In this document: in pieces, positions 33,469 to 42,234 of the stretch
Layout: every line of letters begins with the position of its first letter
How positions within the stretch are numbered: the first letter of the stretch is position 1
Assembly: GCA_035934235.1 (NCBI GenBank)
Contig: DASYYB010000016.1
Coordinates: forward strand, 1 to 64,000
Reading direction: 5' to 3'
Source of the DNA: REEB95 sp035934235
GTDB taxonomy: Bacteria > Pseudomonadota > Alphaproteobacteria > ATCC43930 > CGMCC-115725
Length of the DNA: 64,000 nucleotides
Translations under genes and position numbers: made by a program
Notes under the pieces: model-generated
What the model was told of the DNA's origin: nothing
The model's database searches: none
The model's input: the letters and a program-made list of their open reading frames with translations, nothing else

Positions 33469-34809
33469 ATGTTCGAAAAGGTGCTGATCGCCAATCGCGG
33501 CGAAATCGCGCTGCGCATCCATCGGGCGTGTCGCGAAATGGGTATTCGCACGGTTGCCGTGCATTCGACCGCCGACGCCAACGCCATGCACGTGCGTCTT
33601 GCCGACGAGAGCGTGTGCATCGGTCCGCCGCCGGCGCGTGAAAGCTATCTCAACATCCCGGCGATCCTGTCGGCGGCGGCGATCACCGGCGCCGACGCGA
33701 TCCATCCGGGCCTCGGCTTTCTCGCCGAAAATGCCGAGTTCGCGCAGATCGTCGGCGAGCACGATCTCGTGTTCATCGGTCCGTCGCCCGAGCACATCCG
33801 CCTGATGGGCGACAAGGTGGTGGCCAAACGCACCGCTCAGGAGCTCGGCATTCCAGTGGTTCCGGGCGGCCACGCGGTGACCGATATCGCCCAGGCGCGC
33901 GAAGAGGCCGACCGCGTCGACTTTCCGATCCTGATCAAGGCAGCGGCCGGCGGCGGCGGCCGCGGCATGCGGGTGGCGCGCGACAAGGCCGAGCTCGCGC
34001 TGCAATTTCCGATCGCCCAGGCCGAAGCCCAGACCTTTTTCGGCAATGGCGCGCTTTATCTCGAACGCTTTCTCGCCAAGCCGCGTCACATCGAGGTCCA
34101 GATCCTCGGCGACGGCCAAGGCAGCGTCGTGCATCTCGGCGGCCGCGACTGCTCCTTACAGCGCAAGCACCAGAAGTTGCTCGAGGAGACGCCGTCGCCC
34201 GGCCTCAATCTGGCCGAACGGCAGCGGATTTACGATCTTGCGGCAACGACGATGAGCAAGCTCGGCTACAAGAGCGCCGGCACGCTCGAATTCCTCTACC
34301 AGGACGGCGAGTTCTTCTTCATCGAGATGAACACGCGGCTTCAGGTCGAACACCCGATCTCGGAGATGGTCACCGGCATCGACGTCGTGCGCGAGCAGAT
34401 CCGCATCGCCGCCGGCGCGCCGCTCGGCTATCGCCAGGACGACATCAAATTCTCGGGTCACGCGATCGAGTGCCGCATCAACGCCGAAAATTCCGAGACC
34501 TTTGCGCCGTCGCCCGGCGTGATCCAGCGCTACCACGCGCCCGGCGGGATGGGTGTACGCGTCGATAGTGCGCTCTATCAGGGCTACACCGTACCGCCGC
34601 ATTACGACAGCCTCGTCGCCAAGCTGGTCGTGCACGGCAGCACGCGCAACGAATGCCTCATGCGGCTGCGGCGCGCGCTGGAGGAGTTCGTGATCTCAGG
34701 CATCGAGACCACCATCCCCCTGCACCAGCGGCTGATGGCGTCGGAATCGTTCCTCAACGGCGATTACGACATCGGCTGGTTCGAGCGAACCTTCAACGGC
34801 AAGGCCTGA
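33469..34809 (+). CDS. accC: Biotin carboxylase subunit of acetyl-CoA carboxylase
   Basis: 446 residues, the standard length. FEKVLIANRGEIALRIHRACRE start, ATP-grasp glycine-rich loop KAAAGGGGRGMRVAR (~160-175), catalytic EMNTRLQVEHPISEMVTGIDVVREQ, and the C-terminal domain. It carboxylates biotin on AccB with ATP and bicarbonate. It is in an operon with accB. Confidence 0.98.
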   Translation: MFEKVLIANRGEIALRIHRACREMGIRTVAVHSTADANAMHVRLADESVCIGPPPARESYLNIPAILSAAAITGADAIHPGLGFLAENAEFAQIVGEHDLVFIGPSPEHIRLMGDKVVAKRTAQELGIPVVPGGHAVTDIAQAREEADRVDFPILIKAAAGGGGRGMRVARDKAELALQFPIAQAEAQTFFGNGALYLERFLAKPRHIEVQILGDGQGSVVHLGGRDCSLQRKHQKLLEETPSPGLNLAERQRIYDLAATTMSKLGYKSAGTLEFLYQDGEFFFIEMNTRLQVEHPISEMVTGIDVVREQIRIAAGAPLGYRQDDIKFSGHAIECRINAENSETFAPSPGVIQRYHAPGGMGVRVDSALYQGYTVPPHYDSLVAKLVVHGSTRNECLMRLRRALEEFVISGIETTIPLHQRLMASESFLNGDYDIGWFERTFNGKA

Positions 34810-34873
34810 CCGAACAAGCAAGCGAAAGCCGGGCTTGATCCGGCGCCCGGCGCGTTCCACGCTTCGAGGCCGC

Positions 34874-35527
34874 ATGACGCCCGTGTTGAATCCAGACCTG
34901 CTGCTGCGCGCCTACGCCGCCGGCATCTTTCCGATGGCGGAATCGGCGGACGACCCCGAACTGTTCTGGGTCGATCCCGAACTACGCGGCGTGCTACCGC
35001 TGGACGGATTTCATCTGTCGAAGCGCCTGGCGCGCACGGTCCGGTCGAGCCGGTTCGAGGTGCGCTGCGACGGCGATTTCGCCGCCACGATCCGCGGCTG
35101 CGCGGAATCGACGGAGCAGCGGCCGAAGACGTGGATCAACCAGGAAATCATCGCGCTTTATACCGCGCTCAACCGCCGGGGCTTTGCGCACAGCGTCGAA
35201 TGCTGGCGCGACGGCGCTCTTGTCGGCGGCCTATACGGCGTCTCGCTCGGCGGCGTCTTTTTCGGCGAGAGCATGTTCTCGCGCGAACGCGACGCCAGCA
35301 AAGTCGCGTTGGCGCATCTCGTCGCCGCGCTGCGGCACGGGCAATTCACCCTGCTCGACGTGCAGTTCGTCACGCCGCATCTCAAGCGCTTCGGCGCAAT
35401 CGAGATTCCGCGCGCCGACTATCACCGGCGTCTGGCAGCGGCGCTGCACCGCAAGGCTCACTTCGCAGGCGGGCTCGATGGCACGGCGGTCGTCGCCATC
35501 TTGCAATCGAGCACATTGACGTCATAG
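34874..35527 (+). CDS. aat: Leucyl/phenylalanyl-tRNA--protein transferase
   Basis: 217 residues from ATG 34874. Motifs: LLRAYAAGIFPMAESADDPELFWVDPELRGVLPL, ETRPxTWIN-like QRPKTWINQEIIALY, GLYGVSLGGVFFGESMFSRERDASKVAL, FTLLDVQFVTPHLKRFGAIEIPR. It adds Leu or Phe to proteins with N-terminal Arg or Lys, creating N-degrons for ClpS-ClpAP; clpS and clpA are in the same window at 48-51 kb. Its last 70 bp overlap the convergent DUF2155 gene. Confidence 0.96.
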   Translation: MTPVLNPDLLLRAYAAGIFPMAESADDPELFWVDPELRGVLPLDGFHLSKRLARTVRSSRFEVRCDGDFAATIRGCAESTEQRPKTWINQEIIALYTALNRRGFAHSVECWRDGALVGGLYGVSLGGVFFGESMFSRERDASKVALAHLVAALRHGQFTLLDVQFVTPHLKRFGAIEIPRADYHRRLAAALHRKAHFAGGLDGTAVVAILQSSTLTS

Positions 35528-35910
35528 ACCGGATCCTCGAGCGCCGAAATCGCCGGCGACGAGGCGAACATCCAGCCGCTGAAGACGAGCTTGGTCGCGG
35601 CCGCGTTGACGTCGGTGCGGACTTCGTCGATCTCGAGGAAGGCGGCGGTATTTGGCGGCTCTTCGGGCGGCTGCTTGACGCAGGCGCGCGCGGTGATGAC
35701 CAGCGTGCCGAAATGCACCGGCTGATCGATCGGCGCGTCGAACCGCGACACGCGCGCGGTGATCTTATCAAGGCCTTGCAGCACCGCCGCGACGGCGCGC
35801 GGGGACTGGGCGTTCTGGTTCTGCGCCGGCGGCTTGAGTTGGATTTGCTGCGCCTGCGCCGGCAGGACGACAATCGCAAACACAGCCAATACGATTAGCA
35901 GCGGTCTCAC
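35458..35910 (-). CDS. DUF2155 domain periplasmic protein
   Basis: 150 residues with a signal peptide (LLIVLAVFAIVVLPAQAQ). The conserved DUF2155 core has AAVLQGLDKITARVSRFDAPIDQPVHFGTL, TARACVKQPPEEPPNTAAFLEI and VFSGWMFASSPAISALEDPVYDVNVLDC with two conserved Cys. The family is restricted mainly to alphaproteobacteria and its function is unknown. It is the last gene of the leftward NDUFA12-mlaD operon, overlapping the preceding gene by 4 bp and the convergent aat by 70 bp. Confidence 0.9.
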   Translation of the reverse strand: MRPLLIVLAVFAIVVLPAQAQQIQLKPPAQNQNAQSPRAVAAVLQGLDKITARVSRFDAPIDQPVHFGTLVITARACVKQPPEEPPNTAAFLEIDEVRTDVNAAATKLVFSGWMFASSPAISALEDPVYDVNVLDCKMATTAVPSSPPAK

Positions 35911-36134
35911 GGTTTGGCCTTTTTCCGGTAAGGATTGTCGAGGCTTTCGGCCAGCTCGCGCATGACACGGCGGAATTGCGTCTCGTCACAGCCCATCAAC
36001 ACGGCGTCTTCCAGCGCATCCTGGGCGAGCTGTTGGATCTCTTCGAGGTTCTCGTTGAGCACCTTGATCTTGTCGAGGCACGAAACCGGGTCGCCCTCGG
36101 GCGTCAGCCATGTCGGCAGCGTCAGCTTGCTCAT
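35907..36134 (-). CDS. Small acidic protein of unknown function
   Basis: 75 residues from ATG 36134, which overlaps the stop of the upstream methyltransferase (ATGA), and it ends in a 4-bp overlap with the DUF2155 gene. The sequence is helical and acidic (DKIKVLNENLEEIQQLAQDALEDAVLMGCDETQFRRVMRELAESL), with no signal or TM helix. No family is recognised. The ATGA junctions on both sides make it very likely a translated gene. Confidence 0.75.
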   Translation of the reverse strand: MSKLTLPTWLTPEGDPVSCLDKIKVLNENLEEIQQLAQDALEDAVLMGCDETQFRRVMRELAESLDNPYRKKAKP

Positions 36135-36952
36135 GCGGCCTCGCAATCGCGCTTGGCGTCGCCCGGCTTCACCACAGCAAAGCGCAAACGCACGTAATCG
36201 ACCGTCCAGGTTCCATCGCGGAAGAGATGCGGCCGCACCAGATTTTCGACGTCGGCCTTCATCGCCGCGCGGTCGGCGGGCGGCACCAGCGCGAGGAACG
36301 TTTCGGCGAAGGTCTCAAGCCAGTCGCCCAGTGCGCTGGGCAGCGCCGTCGGCCGCACTATCAAAGCAATGCTGCGCACCGTGAAGCCGCGCTTTTCGAG
36401 CCGTGCGCGATAATCCTCGACGGTCGGGAAAAACCACGGCATCGACGGCCGGCCATCGATGCCCCGCCGTGCCAAGGCCGCCAACAGCGCGGCCAGAACC
36501 TGCGCGACGTTGCCGGCGCCGCCACATTCGGCGACAAAGCGGCCGCCAGGCTTGAGCGCGCGCCAAACCCCGTCGATCACCGCATCCGGCGCGCGCATCC
36601 AATGCAACGCCGCATTCGAGAACACCGCGTCGAATTCCGTCGCGAACGGCAAATACGCGCCATCGACGACACGCGCATCGAGGCCGCGCGCCGCCGCGGC
36701 GGCGACCTGCTCGGCGCTTTGGTCGACGCCCACCACCGACGCCTGTGCGGCCAGCGTCGCCGTCAGCGCGCCGTCACCGCAGCCGAGATCAAGGATACGC
36801 TCGCCGGACCGCGGCGCCAGCAATGCGACGACGCCGGCTCCGAGCGCCGGTACGAATGCGGCATTGCGGCGGTAACGCTCGGGATCCCAGCGCTGTTCGG
36901 TTTCGGGCTTGCCTGGAACGACCCCCGCCGCGCGTGAGTCGCCAGCGGTCAT
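36131..36952 (-). CDS. Class I SAM-dependent methyltransferase (trans-aconitate methyltransferase-like)
   Basis: 273 residues. AdoMet motif I ILDLGCGDGALTATLA (~53-68), VVGVDQSAEQV (motif II), FDAVFSNAALHWM and LKPGGRFVAECGG. It resembles Tam/UbiE-type small-molecule methyltransferases; the substrate is unknown. It overlaps mlaD upstream and the 75-residue gene downstream by 4 bp each. Its place inside the otherwise conserved mlaD-DUF2155 segment is discussed as a finding. Confidence 0.88.
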   Translation of the reverse strand: MTAGDSRAAGVVPGKPETEQRWDPERYRRNAAFVPALGAGVVALLAPRSGERILDLGCGDGALTATLAAQASVVGVDQSAEQVAAAAARGLDARVVDGAYLPFATEFDAVFSNAALHWMRAPDAVIDGVWRALKPGGRFVAECGGAGNVAQVLAALLAALARRGIDGRPSMPWFFPTVEDYRARLEKRGFTVRSIALIVRPTALPSALGDWLETFAETFLALVPPADRAAMKADVENLVRPHLFRDGTWTVDYVRLRFAVVKPGDAKRDCEAA

Positions 36953-37452
36953 GGCTTCGGCGGGGTCGATGGCTGGCCTTGCGGCGCTGCGCCGCCGCCC
37001 TGCCCCTTGTTCTGGCCCGCGCTGTAGATCACCTGGCCGATGAGCGATTGCAGGTTCATCGCCGCCTGGGTGTGCGTGATGCGGCCGCCCGCCGGAATGA
37101 TTTTGTCGGCGTTGCCCGGTTCGATCGACAGGAAATTGTCGCCGAGCAATCCGGGCGACGTGATCACCGCCACTGAATCCTCCGGCAGCTTGATCCGCGG
37201 ATCGATGTTGACCGTGACGGTCGCGAGGAACGTCTTCGGGTCGAGCGTTTGCGCTTCGATCGTGCCGACTTTGATACCGCTGATCTTGACGTCGCCGCCG
37301 TCGCGCAGACCGTCGACGCGATCGAACTGGGCGATGTATTCGGTGCCGCCGGTCGCATTCACCTGCGTCGTCGTATAGGCGAAGAACAGGAAGACGGCGG
37401 CCACAACCAAGACGACCGCGCCCACGATAGTCTCGACAGCATTGCGGTTCAT
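36949..37452 (-). CDS. mlaD: Outer-membrane lipid asymmetry protein MlaD
   Basis: 167 residues from ATG 37452. One N-terminal TM anchor (AVETIVGAVVLVVAAVFLFFAY), then the MCE domain (YIAQFDRVDGLRDGGDVKISGIKVGTI, LLGDNFLSIEPG), and a Gln/Gly/Pro-rich tail. It forms the periplasmic hexamer that carries phospholipids between the outer and inner membranes with the MlaFE ABC core, which is not in this window. It lies 76 bp after the NDUFA12 gene and couples to the methyltransferase gene by ATGA. Confidence 0.93.
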   Translation of the reverse strand: MNRNAVETIVGAVVLVVAAVFLFFAYTTTQVNATGGTEYIAQFDRVDGLRDGGDVKISGIKVGTIEAQTLDPKTFLATVTVNIDPRIKLPEDSVAVITSPGLLGDNFLSIEPGNADKIIPAGGRITHTQAAMNLQSLIGQVIYSAGQNKGQGGGAAPQGQPSTPPKP

Positions 37453-37528
37453 GGCAGTTCGGCTCCTTGCAGGCTGCACGGACCGGACGAGCGTAACGGT
37501 CCGAATCGGTTCGCAGCGTGGAGAAACA

Positions 37529-37906
37529 TCACCCCGGCGTCCAGGGCTCGTAGTCGCCGGTGGCGCGCGCGCGCGGCCCGCCTTTCAGCACAGAACCGGA
37601 CGGGCGGTAGGCGGACGGCGTGCCGGTCAAATTCGGCTGGTGTGGCTTCTGCCAGGGATAAAGCGGTTGGTCGCCGTTGGCCGGCAATTGATCGGTCGTA
37701 TGGTGCAGCCAACCGTGCCACATCGGCGGTACGCGCGACGCGTCCTCGTCACCCTGATAGAGCACCCAACGGCGTTCGCGACTGTCGCGCCCGCCGCCGC
37801 GCTTGAGCGGCCGATGGCTACGTTCGCGGTAATAGCGATTGCCGAACGCGTCGGTGCCGACGAGCTCGCCTTTGAGCCAAGTGAAGAGTCGTGTGCCGAT
37901 GGTCAT
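37529..37906 (-). CDS. NADH:ubiquinone oxidoreductase subunit NDUFA12 family
   Basis: 125 residues from ATG 37906. LFTWLKGELVGTDAFGNRYYRER, RRWVLYQGDEDASRVPPMWHGWLHHTTDQLP and the C-terminal YEPW are hallmarks of the mitochondrial/alphaproteobacterial 17.2-kDa (B17.2) complex I accessory subunit. The protein sits on the matrix-arm junction of complex I. It is restricted to alphaproteobacteria and mitochondria, which supports the taxonomic placement. First gene of the leftward mlaD operon. Confidence 0.95.
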   Translation of the reverse strand: MTIGTRLFTWLKGELVGTDAFGNRYYRERSHRPLKRGGGRDSRERRWVLYQGDEDASRVPPMWHGWLHHTTDQLPANGDQPLYPWQKPHQPNLTGTPSAYRPSGSVLKGGPRARATGDYEPWTPG

Positions 37907-38284
37907 TGCCGTCCCAAAACGACGCGAAACATCCGGCAAAGCCGCCGGAAACGCGCGCGACTATGGCACCGCACCGCGTGCGCGTCCAGGCCACGCGGCC
38001 GCGAGCGCGCAGCGCGCGATGATCGACGATGCATCGTGCTGTACATCAGCGATGACGCGTGGCGGCGAATGCAATTCGCGGCGTAAGCATTTGAAGTTGC
38101 GATCATCCGCGCGCACCACGATCGTGGCCGACAGCGTGAAATTGCGCCTTCGATCCAGCCATAAATTTCTCTGTTTCTGTGCCTGAAGAACGCTGGCTAA
38201 TACATAGTTACGACAGACTTTTATGTAAGCCGCCTTGACCGAGCTCGCCGCACCGATCTTTCGCCTGTGGACAAGCCGTTGCTC
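37907..38284. other. Intergenic region between NDUFA12 and nrdJ regulatory sites
   Basis: About 380 bp with no supported gene: short open frames here lack ribosome-binding sites and family resemblance. Promoters for the leftward NDUFA12 operon and the rightward nrdJ must lie here or adjacent. No cobalamin riboswitch box was recognised even though nrdJ uses B12. Confidence 0.55.
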
Positions 38285-38330
38285 CTACTAGATTTTGCGG
38301 CAAAACCGCGCGACACACAAAATCTAGTTG
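38285..38330. promoter_or_regulatory. nrdJ: Pair of NrdR-like boxes upstream of nrdJ
   Basis: Box 2 ACACAAAATCTAGTTG (38315-38330) matches about 12 of 16 positions of the NrdR consensus as I recall it (ACACWATATATWGTGT). Box 1 (38285-38300) is its inverted copy; together they form an 11-bp perfect inverted repeat ACTAGATTTTG / CAAAATCTAGT with centres 30 bp apart, the roughly three-turn spacing typical of NrdR box pairs. Confidence 0.7.
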
Positions 38331-38377
38331 AAGGTGTCAGGTCGTTCTGTCAACATTTTGATTCTGCGTTTGCAGTC

Positions 38378-38393
38378 ACACAACATGTGGTGT
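38378..38393. promoter_or_regulatory. nrdJ: Third NrdR-like box
   Basis: ACACAACATGTGGTGT, a palindrome in 14 of 16 positions and about 13 of 16 matches to the recalled NrdR consensus. It lies 48 bp before the nrdJ start, 63 bp (about six turns) from box 2, so all three sites would face the same side of the helix. Confidence 0.62.
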
Positions 38394-38441
38394 GGCGTGA
38401 CGCAGGGGAAATGTCACGTTGGCGTCGGGGGGATTTAGCAT

Positions 38442-41400
38442 ATGCGTATCGACCGTCGATTCACCACGGCCGGCCAAGACCCGTATCAAGGGATCGTCTT
38501 CAAGTCAGCCATCAGTGAAATCCGCAACCCCGACGGGTCGCGGGTTTTTTATTTGCCGGACATCGAGGTGCCAGCCGATTGGAGCCAGGTCGCCTGCGAC
38601 ATCCTTGCGCAAAAGTATTTCCGCAAGGCGGGCGTGCCGAGCCGGCTGACGGCCGCCGAGGAATCCGATGTTCCCGCCTGGCTGTGGCGCATGGTGCCCG
38701 ACACCAAAGCGCTCGAGAAGCTGCCGAGCGCCGAGCGCAGCGACGGCGAGCGCAGCGCCAAGCAGGTGTTCCACCGCTTGGCCGGCACCTGGACCTATTG
38801 GGGCTGGAAGGGCGGTTATTTCGACAGCGAAGCCGACGCCCGCACCTACTACGACGAGATGTGCTTCATGCTGTGCCGCCAGATGGCGGCACCCAATTCG
38901 CCGCAATGGTTCAACACCGGCCTGCATTGGGCTTATGGCATCGACGGACCGGCGCAAGGCCACTACTACGTCGACTATAAGACCGGCGAGCTGACCGCGT
39001 CGAAAAGCGCTTACGCGCATCCGCAGCCGCACGCCTGCTTCATCCAGTCGGTCGCCGACGATCTCGTCAACGAAGGCGGGATCATGGATCTGTGGGTGCG
39101 CGAGGCTCGGCTGTTCAAATACGGCTCCGGCACTGGCTCGAATTTCTCCAAGCTGCGCGGCGATGGCGAACGCCTGTCGGGCGGTGGCCGCTCGTCCGGC
39201 CTGATGAGCTTCCTCAAGATCGGCGATCGTGCCGCGGGCGCGATCAAGTCGGGCGGCACGACGCGACGCGCCGCCAAGATGGTGACTGTCGACATCGACC
39301 ATCCCGACATCGAGGCCTATATCGACTGGAAGGTCATCGAGGAACAGAAAGTCGCCGCCCTGGTCGCCGGCTCGAAGCTGGCGCAGAAGCACCTCAATCT
39401 CATCATGGTGGCGTGCCACGGCGCTGCAGCCCAGGCGCTCGGCGATGCGCGCTTCGATCCAAACCGCAATCTGGCGCTGCGGCGCGAGATCAAGGCGGCG
39501 CGCAAGGCGATGATTCCGGAGAACTACGTCCAGCGCGTCATCCAATTCGCGCAGCAGGGCTTCGAGACCGTCGATTTCCGCACCTACGACACCGATTGGG
39601 ACAGCGAGGCCTATCTCACTGTCGCCGGTCAGAACTCGAACAATTCGGTGCGCGTCACCAACGACTTCCTCGACCGCGTGCTCAAAGGCGGCACGTGGGA
39701 GTTGATTCGTCGCACGGACGGCAAGCTCCACAAGGCGGTCGACGCGCGCGAGTTGTGGGACAAGATCGCCTATGCCGCTTGGGCAAGCGCCGATCCCGGC
39801 CTGCAATACGACACGACGATCAACGAGTGGCACACCTGCCCGGAATCCGGCCGCATCAACGCGTCCAATCCGTGCTCGGAGTACATGTTCCTCGACGACA
39901 CGGCGTGCAACCTCGCGTCGCTCAACCTGATGACGTTCCGCCATGACGGTGGCGCGTTCGACACGCCGGCGTTCGAGCATGCGGTCCGCTTGTGGACCAT
40001 CGCGCTCGAGATCTCGGTGCTGATGGCGCAGTTCCCATCGCGCGAGATCGCCAAGCTCAGCTATGAGTTCCGCACGCTCGGCCTCGGATACGCCAATATC
40101 GGCGGTCTGCTGATGGCGTCGGGCCTGTCGTACGATTGCGACGAAGGCCGTGCGCTCTGCGCCGCGATCAGCGCGGTGATGACCGGCGTCGCCTATGCGA
40201 CCTCGGCTGAAATGGCCGGCGAACTCGGCCCGTTCCCCGGCTATGCGAAAAACCGCCAGGCGATGCTGCGGGTCATCCGCAACCACCGCCGCGCCGCGCA
40301 TGGCGAGCGCAACGGCTACGAAAGCCTGTCAGTGGCGCCGGTGCCGCTCGACGCGGTCAATTGCCAGGACCGCAACCTCGTCCAGGCGGCGCGTCAGGCG
40401 TGGGATCACGCCTTGCAGCTCGGCGAGTTGCACGGCTTCCGCAACGCGCAGTCCACCGTCATCGCGCCGACCGGCACGATCGGACTGGTCATGGACTGCG
40501 ACACCACCGGCATCGAACCGGATTTCGCGCTGGTCAAGTTCAAGAAGCTGGCCGGCGGCGGATATTTCCGCATCATCAACCGCGTGGTGCCCGAGGCGCT
40601 CGCCAAGCTCGGCTATTCGAGCACCGATATCGAAGCGATCACCCTCTATGCCGTCGGTCACGGCACGCTCAAGGATGCGCCGGCGCTCAATCACGCCACG
40701 CTCAAGGCCAAGGGCTTCACCGAAAGCGCCCTCGAGGCGTTGGAAAGCCAATTGGCGACGGCGTTCGACATCAAGTTCGCCTTCAACAAGTGGACGCTGG
40801 GCGACGAATTCTGCCGCGCGGCGTTCGGCTTCACCGACGCGCAGATGAACGACGTGTCGTTCGACATGCTGGCGAGCTTGGGATTCAGCAAGGCCGAAAT
40901 CGAACAGGCCAATACCTATTGCTGCGGCGCCATGACGCTCGAAGGCGCGCCCGGTCTCAAGTCCGAGCACCTCCCGGTGTTCGATTGCGCCAACCCGTGC
41001 GGCCGCATCGGCAAGCGGTCGCTGTCAGCCGAGAGCCACATCCGGATGATGGCGGCAGCGCAGCCGTTCATCTCGGGCGCGATCTCGAAGACGATCAACA
41101 TGCCGAGCCAGGCATCGGTTGAGCAATGCAAGGACGCCTACATGCTGTCCTGGAAGCTTGGCCTCAAGGCAAACGCGCTGTACCGCGACGGCTCCAAGCT
41201 GTCGCAGCCGCTGCAATCCGCCCTGATCGACGACGATACGGACGAGGATGCGGTCGCCGAGCTGATCGAAAAGGCGCCGGCGGAGCGCGTTCCAGTGGTC
41301 GCCGAGCGCATCGTCGAACGCGTGATCGAGCGTATCGCGCAAAAGAGCGAGCGCCGTCGCTTGCCGCAACGGCGCAAGGGCTATACCCAAAAAGCCATCG

Positions 41401-42128
41401 TTGGCGGTCACAAGGTCTACCTGCGCACCGGTGAATACGAGGACGGCAAGCTCGCCGAAGTGTTCATCGACATGCACAAGGAAGGTTCGGCCTTCCGCTC
41501 GCTGATGAACAATTTCGCCATCGCAATCTCGATCGGCCTCCAATACGGCGTGCCCCTCGAGGAATTCGTCGAAGCCTTCACCTTCACGCGCTTCGAGCCC
41601 GCCGGCATCGTCGAAGGCAACGACACCATCAAGATGGCGACGTCGCTGATCGACTATATCTTCCGCGAACTGGCGATCTCGTATCTCGGCCGCAACGACT
41701 TGGCGCACGTTCAGCCCGCCGACGTCACCCCCGACACAGTCGGCAAAGGCGCGGCGGAATCGAACCTGCCTGAGGAACCGAAGCCGGACATGACGGCGGT
41801 GATGCGCCGGGCAGCCGTGGCCGGTTTCGTGCGCAACAAACTCACCGTGTTGCAGGGCGGCGCCGCCGTCCAGGGTGGGACGCAGGCGACAACCGCGAAA
41901 TCCGGCGCGCTCGAAATGCCTGCCGCCGGCAACGTCGCGGTCGGACACGACATCGCCATGGAGATCGAACCAGTCAAGACAGTCGACGTCCGCTTGGAGC
42001 AGATCAAGACAGCACGAATGAAGGGTTACGAGGGCGACAGTTGCGGTGAATGCGGCAACTTCACCCTCGTCCGTAACGGGACCTGCCTCAAATGCGATAC
42101 CTGCGGCAGCACCAGCGGCTGTAGCTGA
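38442..42128 (+). CDS. nrdJ: Vitamin B12-dependent (class II) ribonucleotide reductase
   Basis: 1228 residues. N-terminal conserved YDEMCFMLCRQMAAPNSPQWFNTGLHWAYG and HACFIQSVADDL (redox Cys), radical-site NPCSEYMFLDDTACNLASLNL with the catalytic Cys and Glu, phosphate-binding PTGTIGLVMDCDTTG, and a Cys-rich C-terminal tail (GECGNFTLVRNGTCLKCDTCGSTSGCS) that relays reducing equivalents. It makes dNTPs with adenosylcobalamin, with or without oxygen. GGGGGGA precedes ATG 38442; NrdR-like boxes lie upstream and a terminator follows. An extended segment around residues 930-1000 (acidic, then RIAQKSERRRLPQRRKGYTQK) is a linker region. Confidence 0.97.
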   Translation: MRIDRRFTTAGQDPYQGIVFKSAISEIRNPDGSRVFYLPDIEVPADWSQVACDILAQKYFRKAGVPSRLTAAEESDVPAWLWRMVPDTKALEKLPSAERSDGERSAKQVFHRLAGTWTYWGWKGGYFDSEADARTYYDEMCFMLCRQMAAPNSPQWFNTGLHWAYGIDGPAQGHYYVDYKTGELTASKSAYAHPQPHACFIQSVADDLVNEGGIMDLWVREARLFKYGSGTGSNFSKLRGDGERLSGGGRSSGLMSFLKIGDRAAGAIKSGGTTRRAAKMVTVDIDHPDIEAYIDWKVIEEQKVAALVAGSKLAQKHLNLIMVACHGAAAQALGDARFDPNRNLALRREIKAARKAMIPENYVQRVIQFAQQGFETVDFRTYDTDWDSEAYLTVAGQNSNNSVRVTNDFLDRVLKGGTWELIRRTDGKLHKAVDARELWDKIAYAAWASADPGLQYDTTINEWHTCPESGRINASNPCSEYMFLDDTACNLASLNLMTFRHDGGAFDTPAFEHAVRLWTIALEISVLMAQFPSREIAKLSYEFRTLGLGYANIGGLLMASGLSYDCDEGRALCAAISAVMTGVAYATSAEMAGELGPFPGYAKNRQAMLRVIRNHRRAAHGERNGYESLSVAPVPLDAVNCQDRNLVQAARQAWDHALQLGELHGFRNAQSTVIAPTGTIGLVMDCDTTGIEPDFALVKFKKLAGGGYFRIINRVVPEALAKLGYSSTDIEAITLYAVGHGTLKDAPALNHATLKAKGFTESALEALESQLATAFDIKFAFNKWTLGDEFCRAAFGFTDAQMNDVSFDMLASLGFSKAEIEQANTYCCGAMTLEGAPGLKSEHLPVFDCANPCGRIGKRSLSAESHIRMMAAAQPFISGAISKTINMPSQASVEQCKDAYMLSWKLGLKANALYRDGSKLSQPLQSALIDDDTDEDAVAELIEKAPAERVPVVAERIVERVIERIAQKSERRRLPQRRKGYTQKAIVGGHKVYLRTGEYEDGKLAEVFIDMHKEGSAFRSLMNNFAIAISIGLQYGVPLEEFVEAFTFTRFEPAGIVEGNDTIKMATSLIDYIFRELAISYLGRNDLAHVQPADVTPDTVGKGAAESNLPEEPKPDMTAVMRRAAVAGFVRNKLTVLQGGAAVQGGTQATTAKSGALEMPAAGNVAVGHDIAMEIEPVKTVDVRLEQIKTARMKGYEGDSCGECGNFTLVRNGTCLKCDTCGSTSGCS

Positions 42129-42187
42129 TCGCAACGCGGCTCTCCGGCTACAGCCTCCCGGCCGGCACCGTGACTGAGGCAGAAATT

Positions 42188-42222
42188 GGGGGGCGCGGTT
42201 CGCGCCGCGTCCCCCTCTTTTT
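42188..42222 (+). terminator. Rho-independent terminator of nrdJ
   Basis: GC stem GGGGGCGCGG / CCGCGTCCCC (one bulge) with a TTCGCG loop, followed by CTCTTTTT. It ends 12 bp before the thioesterase ATG, so that gene may use read-through or a promoter overlapping this site. Confidence 0.7.
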
Positions 42223-42234
42223 CGAGACACCGCG

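Noticed and set aside
37907..38441. Cobalamin riboswitch upstream of nrdJ
   Set aside because: No B12-box-like conserved core was recognised; NrdR-like palindromes explain the visible structure better.
38505..40301. A 598-codon minus-strand frame opposite nrdJ, and another at 41025-42263
   Set aside because: Mirror frames of nrdJ; composition artefacts.
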